Assembly (NCBI GenBank): GCA_018819165.1
Contig: JAHJQP010000110.1
Location: 1-13,668, forward strand
Length of the DNA stretch: 13,668 nucleotides
Source of the DNA: Pseudomonadota bacterium
Lineage (GTDB): Bacteria > Desulfobacterota > Syntrophia > Syntrophales > UBA5619
Direction of reading: 5' to 3'
The position numbers and the translations under genes were made by a program. Below, piece by piece: positions 1 to 6,807 of the stretch (position 1 is its first letter; every line of letters starts with the position of its first letter). Below the pieces are notes generated by a model. That model saw nothing but the letters and a program-made list of their open reading frames with translations. It ran no database searches and had not been told where the DNA came from.

Positions 1-930
1 CAGCCCAAATCCTTCCTTCAGCGATTTCTGAATAATCACCGTCGATGCCCGCTGCAGGGCATTGATCTCCAGATCGTTCTGGGACATCGACAGGATATGG
101 ATATCGGGATCCCCGTTGGCGGATTCCATCACCTCCTCGAAGACCTTCTGTCCTTCCGGATCATCCGTTGCCGTTCCGCCAGCCAGTAAAAGACGGCAGT
201 CGATGTACTTCTTCACCAGCCGGTAGGTTGCGATGACGCCCACCGGGTCTTTCAACCGATCGAAACGGGAGATCTGGGTAATGATCGGCTTGTCCTTCGG
301 AATGCCGTACTTGACGAGGACGGCGTCGATCGTCTCCTGCGGCAGTTCCCGGTTCTTGTCGCTCAGCGGATCGATGGACGGGGCGATGAGGAATTGCCGG
401 ATCGGCAGCTTCCGGGAGAAGGCGGGTGAAGAAAATACGGCCGCATCGTACTGGACGACAAACTCCTTCAGAAACCTCCAGACCTTCTGGCTGGGGTTGG
501 ACAGATCGATGTGGCAGCGCCAGATCCACTTGTTGTTCGATCGTTTCTGCACCAGGACGATCGGCTGGGGATCGTGAATGAAAACGATGTCGCCGGAGGT
601 GTCCATCTCCTCAAGGTTTTTCCGGCTCGTCTCCATGAATATCTCGAAATCCTGCTCGCCGATGTCCACCCGCCTGCCGTGTAGGGCGTTATGGAATTTC
701 TTGGTGACGTCGAAGTACTCTCCCCCCCCCCGGATCACATCCCAACGCACATCCAATCCCATGTCCTTAAGCAGGGGGAGCATACGGTTGAGGATCTCCG
801 CAACCCCGCCGCCGACGGCGGTGGAATTGACATTGATTATCCGCTTTCCCCACAGACGCGAGGCGATCAGCCTCAACTCCTCGACAACGGACTCCCCGAC
901 GATCGGGATGTAATCATCCATCAGTGCCAC
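1..930 (-). CDS. treT: TreT-like trehalose synthase (GT4 glycosyltransferase), C-terminus beyond window
   Basis: Retaining glycosyltransferase of the GT4 family resembling trehalose glycosyl-transferring synthase, which joins NDP-glucose and glucose to trehalose in the cytoplasm, reversibly. About 310 residues are visible; the family is usually a little over 400. The N-terminus carries the subfamily signature DDYIPIVGE, then NVNSTAVGGGVAEILNRM and KKFHNALHGRR. The second Rossmann domain begins at PIITQISRFDRLKDP, followed by LLAGGTATDDPEGQ, and the window ends within the donor-site motif KEGFGL. I chose GTG at 930 because GGGAG lies 10 nt upstream; an ATG at 921 is the alternative and has no well-placed ribosome site. 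The start overlaps the end of the DUF5752 gene. A run of ten G (722-731) encodes Arg-Gly-Gly-Gly and keeps frame. The family call is firm; choosing TreT over a sucrose- or other disaccharide-forming relative rests on resemblance and operon context. Confidence 0.85.
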   Translation of the reverse strand, partial: MALMDDYIPIVGESVVEELRLIASRLWGKRIINVNSTAVGGGVAEILNRMLPLLKDMGLDVRWDVIRGGGEYFDVTKKFHNALHGRRVDIGEQDFEIFMETSRKNLEEMDTSGDIVFIHDPQPIVLVQKRSNNKWIWRCHIDLSNPSQKVWRFLKEFVVQYDAAVFSSPAFSRKLPIRQFLIAPSIDPLSDKNRELPQETIDAVLVKYGIPKDKPIITQISRFDRLKDPVGVIATYRLVKKYIDCRLLLAGGTATDDPEGQKVFEEVMESANGDPDIHILSMSQNDLEINALQRASTVIIQKSLKEGFGL

Positions 931-1600
931 GGCCAGGTATCTCCCTTTCAATCAGTTCGATGATGGTATGCCGCAAATCCTCCATGGTGTACACATACGG
1001 ATCGAGCCGGGCGATGCTCAGCGCCAGGTCCCGGTTTCCGACGGAGGTTTCGATCCAGTTCGAGAAGTCGTTCGTCTTTTTTTCCAATCTCAGCCTCGCC
1101 TCGAAGATGTGAAAATAGATGGAATCGATCGTGATCCGTTTCAGGATCTCGACGAATTCGCCGAGATCATAGCTGACATAGAGTGTCGGCAGGATGAAAC
1201 TGACCGATTTTTTAAAGTGGAACTCACCCCCCTCCCGGGGAAACCGCATTTTCGCCTCGGGATGCTGCTCCAGATACTCCTCGAAGGTCTCGACGATCTT
1301 TTCCCGGAGGCTGCGGATGGTCGAGTACTGGATGATATCGATACTGGCAAGACATTCCCCCAGTTTCTCCTCGCCGAGGATCTCGCGCACCCAGTAGGCG
1401 AAATCGTTAGGCGGCTCGGGGGAGAGGTACTGGTGCTGCTGGAGAAAGCGGTGGGTATGGTAGTAGATGCTGCCGCCCGGTACGGACTTCAACAGCCGTA
1501 CCAGCTGGAGCAGATTGGCGGCCCTCAGGCCGGTCAGTTCCGCCAGATGCAGACGCGTGTAGAACCGGAAAGGTTCCCGCGCCCGTGCCAACTCCGCCAT
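914..1600 (-). CDS. DUF5752 family protein
   Basis: A 228-residue soluble protein that I recognise as DUF5752, a family of unknown function often found beside trehalose or glycosyltransferase genes. The best marker is residues 45-71, with YYHTHRFLQQHQYLSPEPP followed by NDFAYWV; His48, His50 and His56 could bind a metal or substrate, but that is only a suggestion. A second conserved-looking block is ASIDIIQYSTIRSLRE (85-100). There is no signal peptide or membrane segment. The start is secure: AAGGAGGTGAGACC immediately precedes the ATG, an almost ideal ribosome site. It starts 13 bp after the otsB stop and its end overlaps the treT start, so it is translated from the same message. Context suggests a role in trehalose synthesis or its control, for instance as a partner of TreT; the sequence does not show which. 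Confidence 0.88.
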   Translation of the reverse strand: MAELARAREPFRFYTRLHLAELTGLRAANLLQLVRLLKSVPGGSIYYHTHRFLQQHQYLSPEPPNDFAYWVREILGEEKLGECLASIDIIQYSTIRSLREKIVETFEEYLEQHPEAKMRFPREGGEFHFKKSVSFILPTLYVSYDLGEFVEILKRITIDSIYFHIFEARLRLEKKTNDFSNWIETSVGNRDLALSIARLDPYVYTMEDLRHTIIELIEREIPGRGTDG

Positions 1601-1613
1601 GGTCTCACCTCCT

Positions 1614-2402
1614 TCAGATTCTTGCGAGCCTCCCGAGAAATTCCGCTACCTCCCCGACGTTTCTGAGATAATACCGGGCCTTTGTTTGCCTGGGCGCCCC
1701 CACGAACACCGTCACCCCCCTGTCCCGGACGGCCCGGAAGGCGTCCTCGTCCGTCCGGTCGTCGCCCACGCAGACCGGTACCAGCGCCTCCCCGCCGGCG
1801 GTACCCTCCTCCAGGAGCCACAGAACGGTTTTCCCCTTATTCCATGCAATAAACGGCCGTAGTTCGAATACCTCCTTGCCCGGACGAACGTCGATCCCCC
1901 CCGGTATCCGGTACGGACTGGCCGCCTCCTCAACGGCGCGCTCCACGACGGGAAGCTCCGCGCGCTTCGCCTTCCGGAAATGAACGGTCAGCGACAGGCC
2001 CTTGTCCTCCAAAAAGACCCCCGGGACGGGAGAGAGTGCCTTCTCCAGCTTCCCCCGCACATCGTCGAGGGCGCGCCTCGCCGTGAACGGAACCGGGCAT
2101 CGGTACGTCACCCCCGCGCCCTCCACCTCGAGACCGTGATTGCCTCCGTAAACGATCCCCGCGATCCCGACCCGGTCCCGGATATCCGGCAGGGCTCTGC
2201 CGCTGATCACCGCGATCCGGCACCGGCCGGCCCGCACCAATCTCTCCAGCCGCCTCTTCATGCGGAGGGAGAGAATCGCCCGGCCGGGATCGCGGACGAT
2301 GGGCGACAGGGTGCCGTCGTAATCGAGAAACAGGTAGAGGGATCGGTCCGCCAGGTCCGTCTTCAGTTCCTCCCATGAATCCAGAAGATGCCGCGCCGCC
2401 AT
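1614..2402 (-). CDS. otsB: Trehalose-6-phosphate phosphatase (OtsB)
   Basis: Cytoplasmic HAD-superfamily phosphatase that removes phosphate from trehalose 6-phosphate, the second step of the OtsA-OtsB route. The 262 residues hold all expected motifs: the nucleophile loop DYDGTL at 27-32 (Asp27 nucleophile, Asp29 acid/base), ISGR at 66-69, YGGNHG at 85-90 in the cap region, NKG with Lys189, and the magnesium motif GDDRTDEDAF at 213-222. The length is normal for bacterial OtsB. The start ATG directly abuts the mscS stop (TGA then ATG with no gap), with AAGGGG 6-7 nt upstream, so translation is probably coupled. The next gene begins 13 bp downstream. Nothing appears broken. It supplies the phosphatase missing from the upstream synthase, which has only the GT20 domain. 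Confidence 0.96.
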   Translation of the reverse strand: MAARHLLDSWEELKTDLADRSLYLFLDYDGTLSPIVRDPGRAILSLRMKRRLERLVRAGRCRIAVISGRALPDIRDRVGIAGIVYGGNHGLEVEGAGVTYRCPVPFTARRALDDVRGKLEKALSPVPGVFLEDKGLSLTVHFRKAKRAELPVVERAVEEAASPYRIPGGIDVRPGKEVFELRPFIAWNKGKTVLWLLEEGTAGGEALVPVCVGDDRTDEDAFRAVRDRGVTVFVGAPRQTKARYYLRNVGEVAEFLGRLARI

Positions 2403-3458
2403 TCACCACCCCTTTTCCTGCTCAGTGTTGATCGCCCGGATCGGATAGGGGATCACGATCCCCTCCCGGGCATATCGTTCATGAATCCGCTTGACGAACT
2501 CATGTTTGACGATATACTGGTCCACGAACGTCTGCGCCCGCAGGATCGTCGTAAAGTTGATGCTGGAATCTCCGAAGGTGTGGTAACGGATGAAGGGGGT
2601 GAAATCGGGAACGCCCCCCGGCACCTCCCTCATCACCTCCGCCGCGACCTCGCAGGTCACCCGTTCGACCTTCTTGAGATCGCTGCCGTAATGGACGCCC
2701 AAGCCGACAAGGACCGCCATGTCCTTCTCCTGGAGGGTATAGTTCGTCACGATCAGCTCGGTCAATTTGGCGTTGGGGATGAGGACGAGATTGCCCGGCA
2801 GCGTCTTGATCTGCGTGGTCCGCCAGCTGATGTCGTTGACATAGCCCTCGTCGCCGGATTCAAGCTTCAGGTAATCCCCCACCCGGATCTTCCGGTTCAC
2901 GATGATATGAAATCCCGCGAAAAAGTTCGAAAGGGTGTCCTTGAGCGCGAGGGCGACGGCCAGGCCTCCCACGCCCAGGGTCGCCAGGATCGGCGTGATG
3001 GAGATCCCGAGACCGTTGAGGATGACCAGAACCCCCACCCCGTAGACGACGATCCGGATGATGTTCTCCGTGAGGCTCGTCACCGGGAGGACCGATTCGA
3101 TTCGTTCAGCGCGTATCCGGGCAAATCCGGACAGGATGTTGGCCGCGACCATGGCCACCGCGATCGTGGCGAGGATGGACAGAACCTTCTCCGCCTTGTC
3201 GACCAGGACTCGGGGCAGATCGGAGAAGCCGAGGGCCGTATAGATCGCGAGCATGATCAACAGCACCAGAACCGGGACCCTGACGGCGGTAAGGACCATA
3301 TCCCCCGTACGGGAATCCGTTTCCCGCGCCCATCGGGAAAGCCGCGAAAGGAGGTATCCCCTCAGGCCGTATCCCGCCAGCAGGACGACGATAAATATCC
3401 CGAGGGGAAGAAGAAGTTCCAGGGATTTCTGAATCGATTCGGAGAAGAGTGGTTTCAT
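2403..3458 (-). CDS. MscS-family mechanosensitive channel
   Basis: Small-conductance mechanosensitive channel of the inner membrane, which opens on hypo-osmotic shock to release solutes. The 351 residues contain hydrophobic segments at about 15-32, 60-78, 92-110 and 132-150. The pore-lining helix follows (about 157-182), rich in Gly and Ala as in MscS (ATLGVGGLAVALALKD then SNFFAG). The cytoplasmic beta domain has VGDYLKLESGDEGYVNDISW (193-212) and LVLIPNAKLTE; the end carries GIVIPYPIRAI, like the usual MscS tail. The frame stays open upstream to 3671, but that part is arginine- and serine-rich shadow of the synthase gene. ATG at 3458, with AAGGAG 13 nt before it, sits 7 bp after the synthase stop and gives a sensible first helix. 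In a trehalose operon it is the release valve opposite the accumulation enzymes. Confidence 0.93.
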   Translation of the reverse strand: MKPLFSESIQKSLELLLPLGIFIVVLLAGYGLRGYLLSRLSRWARETDSRTGDMVLTAVRVPVLVLLIMLAIYTALGFSDLPRVLVDKAEKVLSILATIAVAMVAANILSGFARIRAERIESVLPVTSLTENIIRIVVYGVGVLVILNGLGISITPILATLGVGGLAVALALKDTLSNFFAGFHIIVNRKIRVGDYLKLESGDEGYVNDISWRTTQIKTLPGNLVLIPNAKLTELIVTNYTLQEKDMAVLVGLGVHYGSDLKKVERVTCEVAAEVMREVPGGVPDFTPFIRYHTFGDSSINFTTILRAQTFVDQYIVKHEFVKRIHERYAREGIVIPYPIRAINTEQEKGW

Positions 3459-3465
3459 GCGATCG

Positions 3466-5721
3466 TTATGACTCCTTTCGAAGGTATTGGGTGTTGTGCA
3501 CCGCCGTGAGATCGGTGATGATGTTCGCAGCCCAGAAATAGACGTTGTTCTTGCTGATGATTTCCCGCATCCGCGCCATCCGGCGCCGCTTTTCCTCCGC
3601 CGGCATTTCGATCGCCTCTTTAATGCTTTCGGCAAACTCTTCGATCGCATAGGGATTGATCTGGACGGCATCGGTCAATTCCCGGGCCGCACCCGTGAAG
3701 CGGCTCAGCAGGAGGATCCCCGACAGGTCCTCCTTGGCGGCGATGAACTCCTTCGCCACCAGGTTCATCCCGTCGTGGAGCGAGCTGACGATGCACAGAT
3801 CGGCCAACTGATAGTAAGGGCTGATTTCCTCATGGGTGAACTGCCGCTTGAAATAGATGATGGGGCTCCAGTCACCATCGGCATATTTCCAGTTCTTCCT
3901 CTCGATCAGTTCGTCGATCTCCCCCATGAGATCGTGATACCGTTTGATGTGGGTGCGGCTGGGCGCCGCGATCTGGATGAAGACAAACCTTTTTTTATAC
4001 TCCGGATACTTCTCCAGGAACCGATCGATCGCCATGATCCTCTCGATGATCCCCTTCGTATAATCGATTCTCTCTACGCTGACGGCGATGATCTTCCCGT
4101 CAAGGTTCAGGTCCTCGCGGATCCGCGCCTTTTTCTTCAGGACGCTCTCCGTCGGCGTCCCGAAAACGCTTCCGTCGACGCTGATGGGAAAGGCCCGGAC
4201 AAGGGTCTCCCTGCCGCTCCTCACGACGCTGAATTTTTCGGTATCGACCCGGGATTCCATCAGGCGGTTGGCCGTATCCAGAAAGTTGTTGCAGTTGTTC
4301 TGGACATGAAACCCGATCAGATCGCAGCCCAGCATCCCTTCCAGGATCTCCTCCTGGTAGGGACAGATCGAAAAGACCTCCGGATTGGGCCAGGGGATGT
4401 GCCAGAACAGGGCAATGGTTGCATCCGGCCGTTTTTCTTTGATCATCTGCGGCAGGAGCGTGAAGTGATAATCCTGGATAAAGACGAAGGGATTGTTCTC
4501 CGGCAGCTCTTCGAGAAGGCTTTCGGCAAACCGTTCATTGACCTTCCGGTACATCCGCCAGTCAACCTCCCGGAAGATCGGCCGCGTATGGGTGACGTGG
4601 CACAGGGGCCACAACCCCTCGTTGGCAAACCCGTAATAATACCCTTCCTCTTCTTCCTTCGTGAGCCAGACCCGTTTGAGGATATACCGTTCATCCCCGG
4701 GCGGGACGCCGAGCTTGTTCCGGGAATTGACGAACCTCCTATCGGCGTTTCCGCTGCCGTGCGCCACCCAAGTCCCTCCGCAGGCCCGCATGATGGGGTC
4801 GATCGCCGTCACCACCCCGCTGGCCGGGAACATCATCTTGGTCTCGTTGCGTTCCGCATCGAAAACATGAATATAGGGTTCCCGATTGGACACGACGAAG
4901 AGCGAATTCTCGCCGAGTTTTGCGACGACCAGATCCCGAAGACGCTTCTCCGTCCAAAGATCCTCCTTCTCGACACGCACCTGGGCCTCTTCGATCATGG
5001 ACTGACGGGCGACCCGCAGACTCAGGGCCACCTGTTCCACCTCCATGGCGAGTTTGCCCAGTTCCCCGTTATTGCGGATCGGGGGTTTTGCGTTGGTGTT
5101 CCCCCTCTGAAAGTGCGTAAACCATTCCGTCAGACGCTGGACGGGCACCACGAAAAGCTGGTGAAGCGTCAGCAGGGATATGAGCAGAATGGACAGGACG
5201 AGGGCGATCAGGGTAATGCTGATCCGTTTCCAGAGCTCGGTCAATCTCGTAAATATATACGAGGTGTCGTAAATGACCTCCACGAGGCCGAGGATTTGGC
5301 CGTCATCATCCAGGACCGGATAGACGTAACGGTACACGGTATAGTCCCCGAATTTTGTCAACTCGCCCTGGGGGCTCTTCGTCGCAATGACCTCCCGGAG
5401 ATAGGACTTCTGCTTGTCCTTCCACTCCGAGAATCTCTTTGTGATGACAAAGAGCTTTCCTTCGCGGTCATAGAGGACGCACCCCTTTAGCCGTTCCCTT
5501 GTTTCGAATTTATCTATCAGCCGCTTGGCCTTTCGGAGATCTCTCGTTGCAAGGATCTGCCCTGCGGACAGTTCCATGCTCTCGGCGACGGCCTTTGCCC
5601 TATGCTTGACCTCGTCGATGAGTCTTTCCTGGACAGAACGCGCCTGGAAGAATCCGAAGACGGCAAAGATGACGGAGATGATGATCAAAATCGGCAAACT
5701 GAAAAGCAGGACTCTTTTCAT
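3466..5721 (-). CDS. otsA: Membrane-anchored trehalose-6-phosphate synthase with sensor-like N-terminus and HAMP region (GT20)
   Basis: Synthase of the GT20 family, expected to join UDP- or ADP-glucose to glucose 6-phosphate. The catalytic part is residues about 270-745. It carries VVSNREPY (276-283), Gly302 (the donor loop reads PASGVV), QDYHF with Asp417 where OtsA has HDYHL, RIDYTKG with Arg551 and Lys556, and HDGMNLVAKEF with Asp650 and Glu658. These match the E. coli OtsA binding residues. In front are about 265 extra residues: a membrane helix (4-25), a probable extracytoplasmic domain of about 140 residues resembling a single Cache fold, a second helix (168-190), a HAMP-like region (about 190-240) and a charged helix. 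Ordinary OtsA is about 450-500 residues and soluble. AGGAAG lies 7 nt before the ATG. It heads the operon. Glucosylglycerol-phosphate synthase is a related alternative product class, but OtsB downstream supports trehalose 6-phosphate. Confidence 0.93.
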   Translation of the reverse strand: MKRVLLFSLPILIIISVIFAVFGFFQARSVQERLIDEVKHRAKAVAESMELSAGQILATRDLRKAKRLIDKFETRERLKGCVLYDREGKLFVITKRFSEWKDKQKSYLREVIATKSPQGELTKFGDYTVYRYVYPVLDDDGQILGLVEVIYDTSYIFTRLTELWKRISITLIALVLSILLISLLTLHQLFVVPVQRLTEWFTHFQRGNTNAKPPIRNNGELGKLAMEVEQVALSLRVARQSMIEEAQVRVEKEDLWTEKRLRDLVVAKLGENSLFVVSNREPYIHVFDAERNETKMMFPASGVVTAIDPIMRACGGTWVAHGSGNADRRFVNSRNKLGVPPGDERYILKRVWLTKEEEEGYYYGFANEGLWPLCHVTHTRPIFREVDWRMYRKVNERFAESLLEELPENNPFVFIQDYHFTLLPQMIKEKRPDATIALFWHIPWPNPEVFSICPYQEEILEGMLGCDLIGFHVQNNCNNFLDTANRLMESRVDTEKFSVVRSGRETLVRAFPISVDGSVFGTPTESVLKKKARIREDLNLDGKIIAVSVERIDYTKGIIERIMAIDRFLEKYPEYKKRFVFIQIAAPSRTHIKRYHDLMGEIDELIERKNWKYADGDWSPIIYFKRQFTHEEISPYYQLADLCIVSSLHDGMNLVAKEFIAAKEDLSGILLLSRFTGAARELTDAVQINPYAIEEFAESIKEAIEMPAEEKRRRMARMREIISKNNVYFWAANIITDLTAVHNTQYLRKES

Positions 5722-6017
5722 TTACACACTTCCTTTTTCAGTTAAGAATCTTCGATGTCGGCGGAATGCAGTAAACCTCTGGTTTGCTGGACACGCCTGA
5801 GCTGTTCAGGTTGGAGTGCGGTCGCTAGCCGGGAAGTGTCCGGGCTTGCTCGGGGGTGTTTGATTCACCCTTTTTCAGGGGATTGGAACCCGTTGTCTGA
5901 ACATCCGGTCGGGGAATGCCCGTAAGCAAACGATGAACCAAACCACAAGATCCAACCGGAGGGGCTGCTTGCCGTCGACGGGAACGGCGGTTCATGTTTA
6001 TTACTCAGAATATATAA
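5722..6017 (-). other. Long 5' leader of the trehalose operon (about 300 nt)
   Basis: Between the predicted transcription start (near 6027) and the synthase ATG lie about 300 nt with no recognised gene. The stretch is rich in short inverted repeats: a perfect palindrome CCGTCGACGG (5972-5981), GAAC-N4-GTTC (5982-5993), CGGG-N5-CCCG (5910-5922), GGGTG/CACCC (5854-5870), GGACAC/GTGTCC (5789-5794 with 5836-5841) enclosing CCTGA/TCAGG (5796-5810). One open frame on the minus strand (5825-5995, ATG to TAG, 56 codons) starts MNRRSRRRQ, has no good ribosome site and unconvincing codon use. It may be a structured regulatory leader, but I recognise no riboswitch class. Confidence 0.4.
5854..5875 (+). 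terminator. Possible weak plus-strand intrinsic terminator
   Basis: GGGTG, a 7-nt loop and CACCC are followed at once by five T on the plus strand. The form fits a weak rho-independent terminator, but no plus-strand gene lies upstream for it to serve. It may instead be one hairpin of the minus-strand leader, in which case the T run is incidental. Confidence 0.22.
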
Positions 6018-6029
6018 GTGATCGTTCAC
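6018..6029. promoter_or_regulatory. TetR-type operator O2 at trehalose promoter start site
   Basis: The inverted repeat GTGATCGTTCAC (GTGA-N4-TCAC) begins 4 nt beyond the -10 box of the minus-strand promoter and covers the predicted start of transcription, the classic place for a repressor. It sits in an 18-bp stretch (6015-6032) that recurs without mismatch at 11322-11339 in front of the TRAP operon. The adjacent TetR-family gene is the obvious candidate to bind it; that link is inference. Confidence 0.7.
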
Positions 6030-6033
6030 ATAA

Positions 6034-6062
6034 ATAATAGTGAATGCTCACTCACATGTCAA
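6034..6062 (-). promoter_or_regulatory. Sigma70 promoter of the trehalose operon
   Basis: Read on the minus strand, TTGACA (6057-6062) is separated by exactly 17 bp from TATTAT (6034-6039): a perfect -35 and a five-of-six -10. The start of transcription should fall near 6027, giving a leader of about 300 nt before the synthase gene. Operator-like repeats lie both in the spacer and just downstream, so a strong promoter held by a repressor is the simplest reading. Confidence 0.8.
6040..6051. promoter_or_regulatory. TetR-type operator O1 inside promoter spacer
   Basis: GTGAATGCTCAC has the same GTGA-N4-TCAC form as O2, with arms extending to AGTGA/TCACT. It fills most of the spacer between -35 and -10. 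Its distance from O2 is 22 bp, about two helical turns, so two dimers would lie on the same face of the DNA. Confidence 0.62.
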
Positions 6063-6077
6063 GCGGAAATGTTTTCA

Positions 6078-6090
6078 GGATTCGGAATCC
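6078..6090. repeat. 13-bp palindrome GGATTC-G-GAATCC
   Basis: A perfect inverted repeat of 6-bp arms around one base, ending 15 bp upstream of the -35 box of the trehalose promoter, on its upstream side. It could be the site of an additional regulator or a small hairpin at the end of the tetR message. It does not match the GTGA-N4-TCAC motif. Confidence 0.3.
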
Positions 6091-6133
6091 CCCTTCTCGG
6101 GAGGGATGAGATCGGCGAAACCGGCGGGGTTAT

Positions 6134-6730
6134 TCAGCGCCGGGCAACGGCTTCGCGGTAGATTTTCCAGAGAGATGCGTACTTCTCGATAAGCTTGAAG
6201 CTGCTGTTGCTGAGGAACCAGATGTTCACCAGACCCTGGATAAGACCGAAGAGCAGCGAGGCCGCGGCCTCTATGTCGATGTCCGTGCGAACCGAACCGT
6301 GCCGGATCCCCTCGGCGAGGAGTTCCTTCAGGCGGGAGATGTATTTGTCGATCGTCTGCGATGCCTGCTTGTTCAATTTCCGGTCGCCGAGGCTGATGAT
6401 TTCGGCGATAACCTGAAAGGAGATTCCCTTGCGCAGGTCGATTGCGGAGAAGTGATTCCGGATGATTTTCTCGATGGTGTCGAGCGTAACCGGTTCCGCA
6501 CCCGCACTCTCCGGCGAGATGTCTGCGAGCAGGACGTCTTCGATGTGACTCAACAGGAAGGCGAGGATGCTCTTCTTGCTTGTAAAATGGCGGTAGATGG
6601 CCGCTTCGGAGATGCCGACCTCCACGGCGATCCTCTTGACCGTCAGGTATTCACTGCCGTATTTAAAGATCAGAATCCGGGCGGCATCGATGATCTGCTG
6701 TTGCCTCACCTCCGTTTTTTCCCTTTTCAT
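6134..6730 (-). CDS. TetR/AcrR-family transcriptional regulator
   Basis: A 198-residue dimeric repressor type with an N-terminal DNA-binding domain. The helix-turn-helix reads TVKRIAVEVGISEAAIYRHF, closing with the usual TetR phrase YRHFTSKKSILAFL. The remainder is an all-helical ligand-binding and dimer domain whose inducer cannot be read from sequence. The frame opens at 6748 (ATG), with further ATGs at 6736 and 6730; I chose 6730 because AGAAGGG stands 8 nt before it. It is the last gene of the minus-strand catabolic operon, starting 77 bp after the preceding stop, and lies right beside the trehalose promoter. Three matching inverted repeats, two at that promoter and one at the TRAP promoter, are its likely sites. 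No such repeat appears at the promoter of its own operon. Confidence 0.93.
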   Translation of the reverse strand: MKREKTEVRQQQIIDAARILIFKYGSEYLTVKRIAVEVGISEAAIYRHFTSKKSILAFLLSHIEDVLLADISPESAGAEPVTLDTIEKIIRNHFSAIDLRKGISFQVIAEIISLGDRKLNKQASQTIDKYISRLKELLAEGIRHGSVRTDIDIEAAASLLFGLIQGLVNIWFLSNSSFKLIEKYASLWKIYREAVARR

Positions 6731-6750
6731 GGCCATTGCCCTTCTCATGT

Positions 6751-6775
6751 AAAAAAAATGCCGGTCGCTGTCCGG
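6751..6775 (-). terminator. Weak intrinsic terminator or attenuator before tetR
   Basis: On the minus strand CCGG, a 7-nt loop and CCGG are followed two bases later by eight T. The stem is only 4 bp, so full termination is unlikely, but the T run is long. It could lower tetR expression relative to the enzymes upstream in the same message. Confidence 0.3.
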
Positions 6776-6807
6776 AAGTGGAAATCACCGCAGTCCGGAT
6801 GCTGTGA

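Noticed and set aside
3459..3671. N-terminal extension of the MscS frame
   Set aside because: The extra 71 residues overlap the synthase gene and are Arg/Ser-rich shadow sequence; MscS features begin right after the ATG at 3458.
3487..5490. A 667-codon open frame on the plus strand
   Set aside because: It is fully antisense to the GT20 synthase, is rich in Asp, Arg and Pro, and shows no family motif. GC-rich genes leave such shadow frames.
5874..5895. A stretch resembling a tRNA T-arm (GGGTTCCAATCCCC on the minus strand)
   Set aside because: No acceptor stem, anticodon arm or D-arm can be placed round it, so it is not a tRNA or tmRNA.
6085..6110. Hairpin after tetR (CATCCCTCC / GGGGGAT on the minus strand)
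   Set aside because: The stem has a bulge and no T run follows, so I do not call it a terminator; read-through from tetR into the trehalose operon remains possible.
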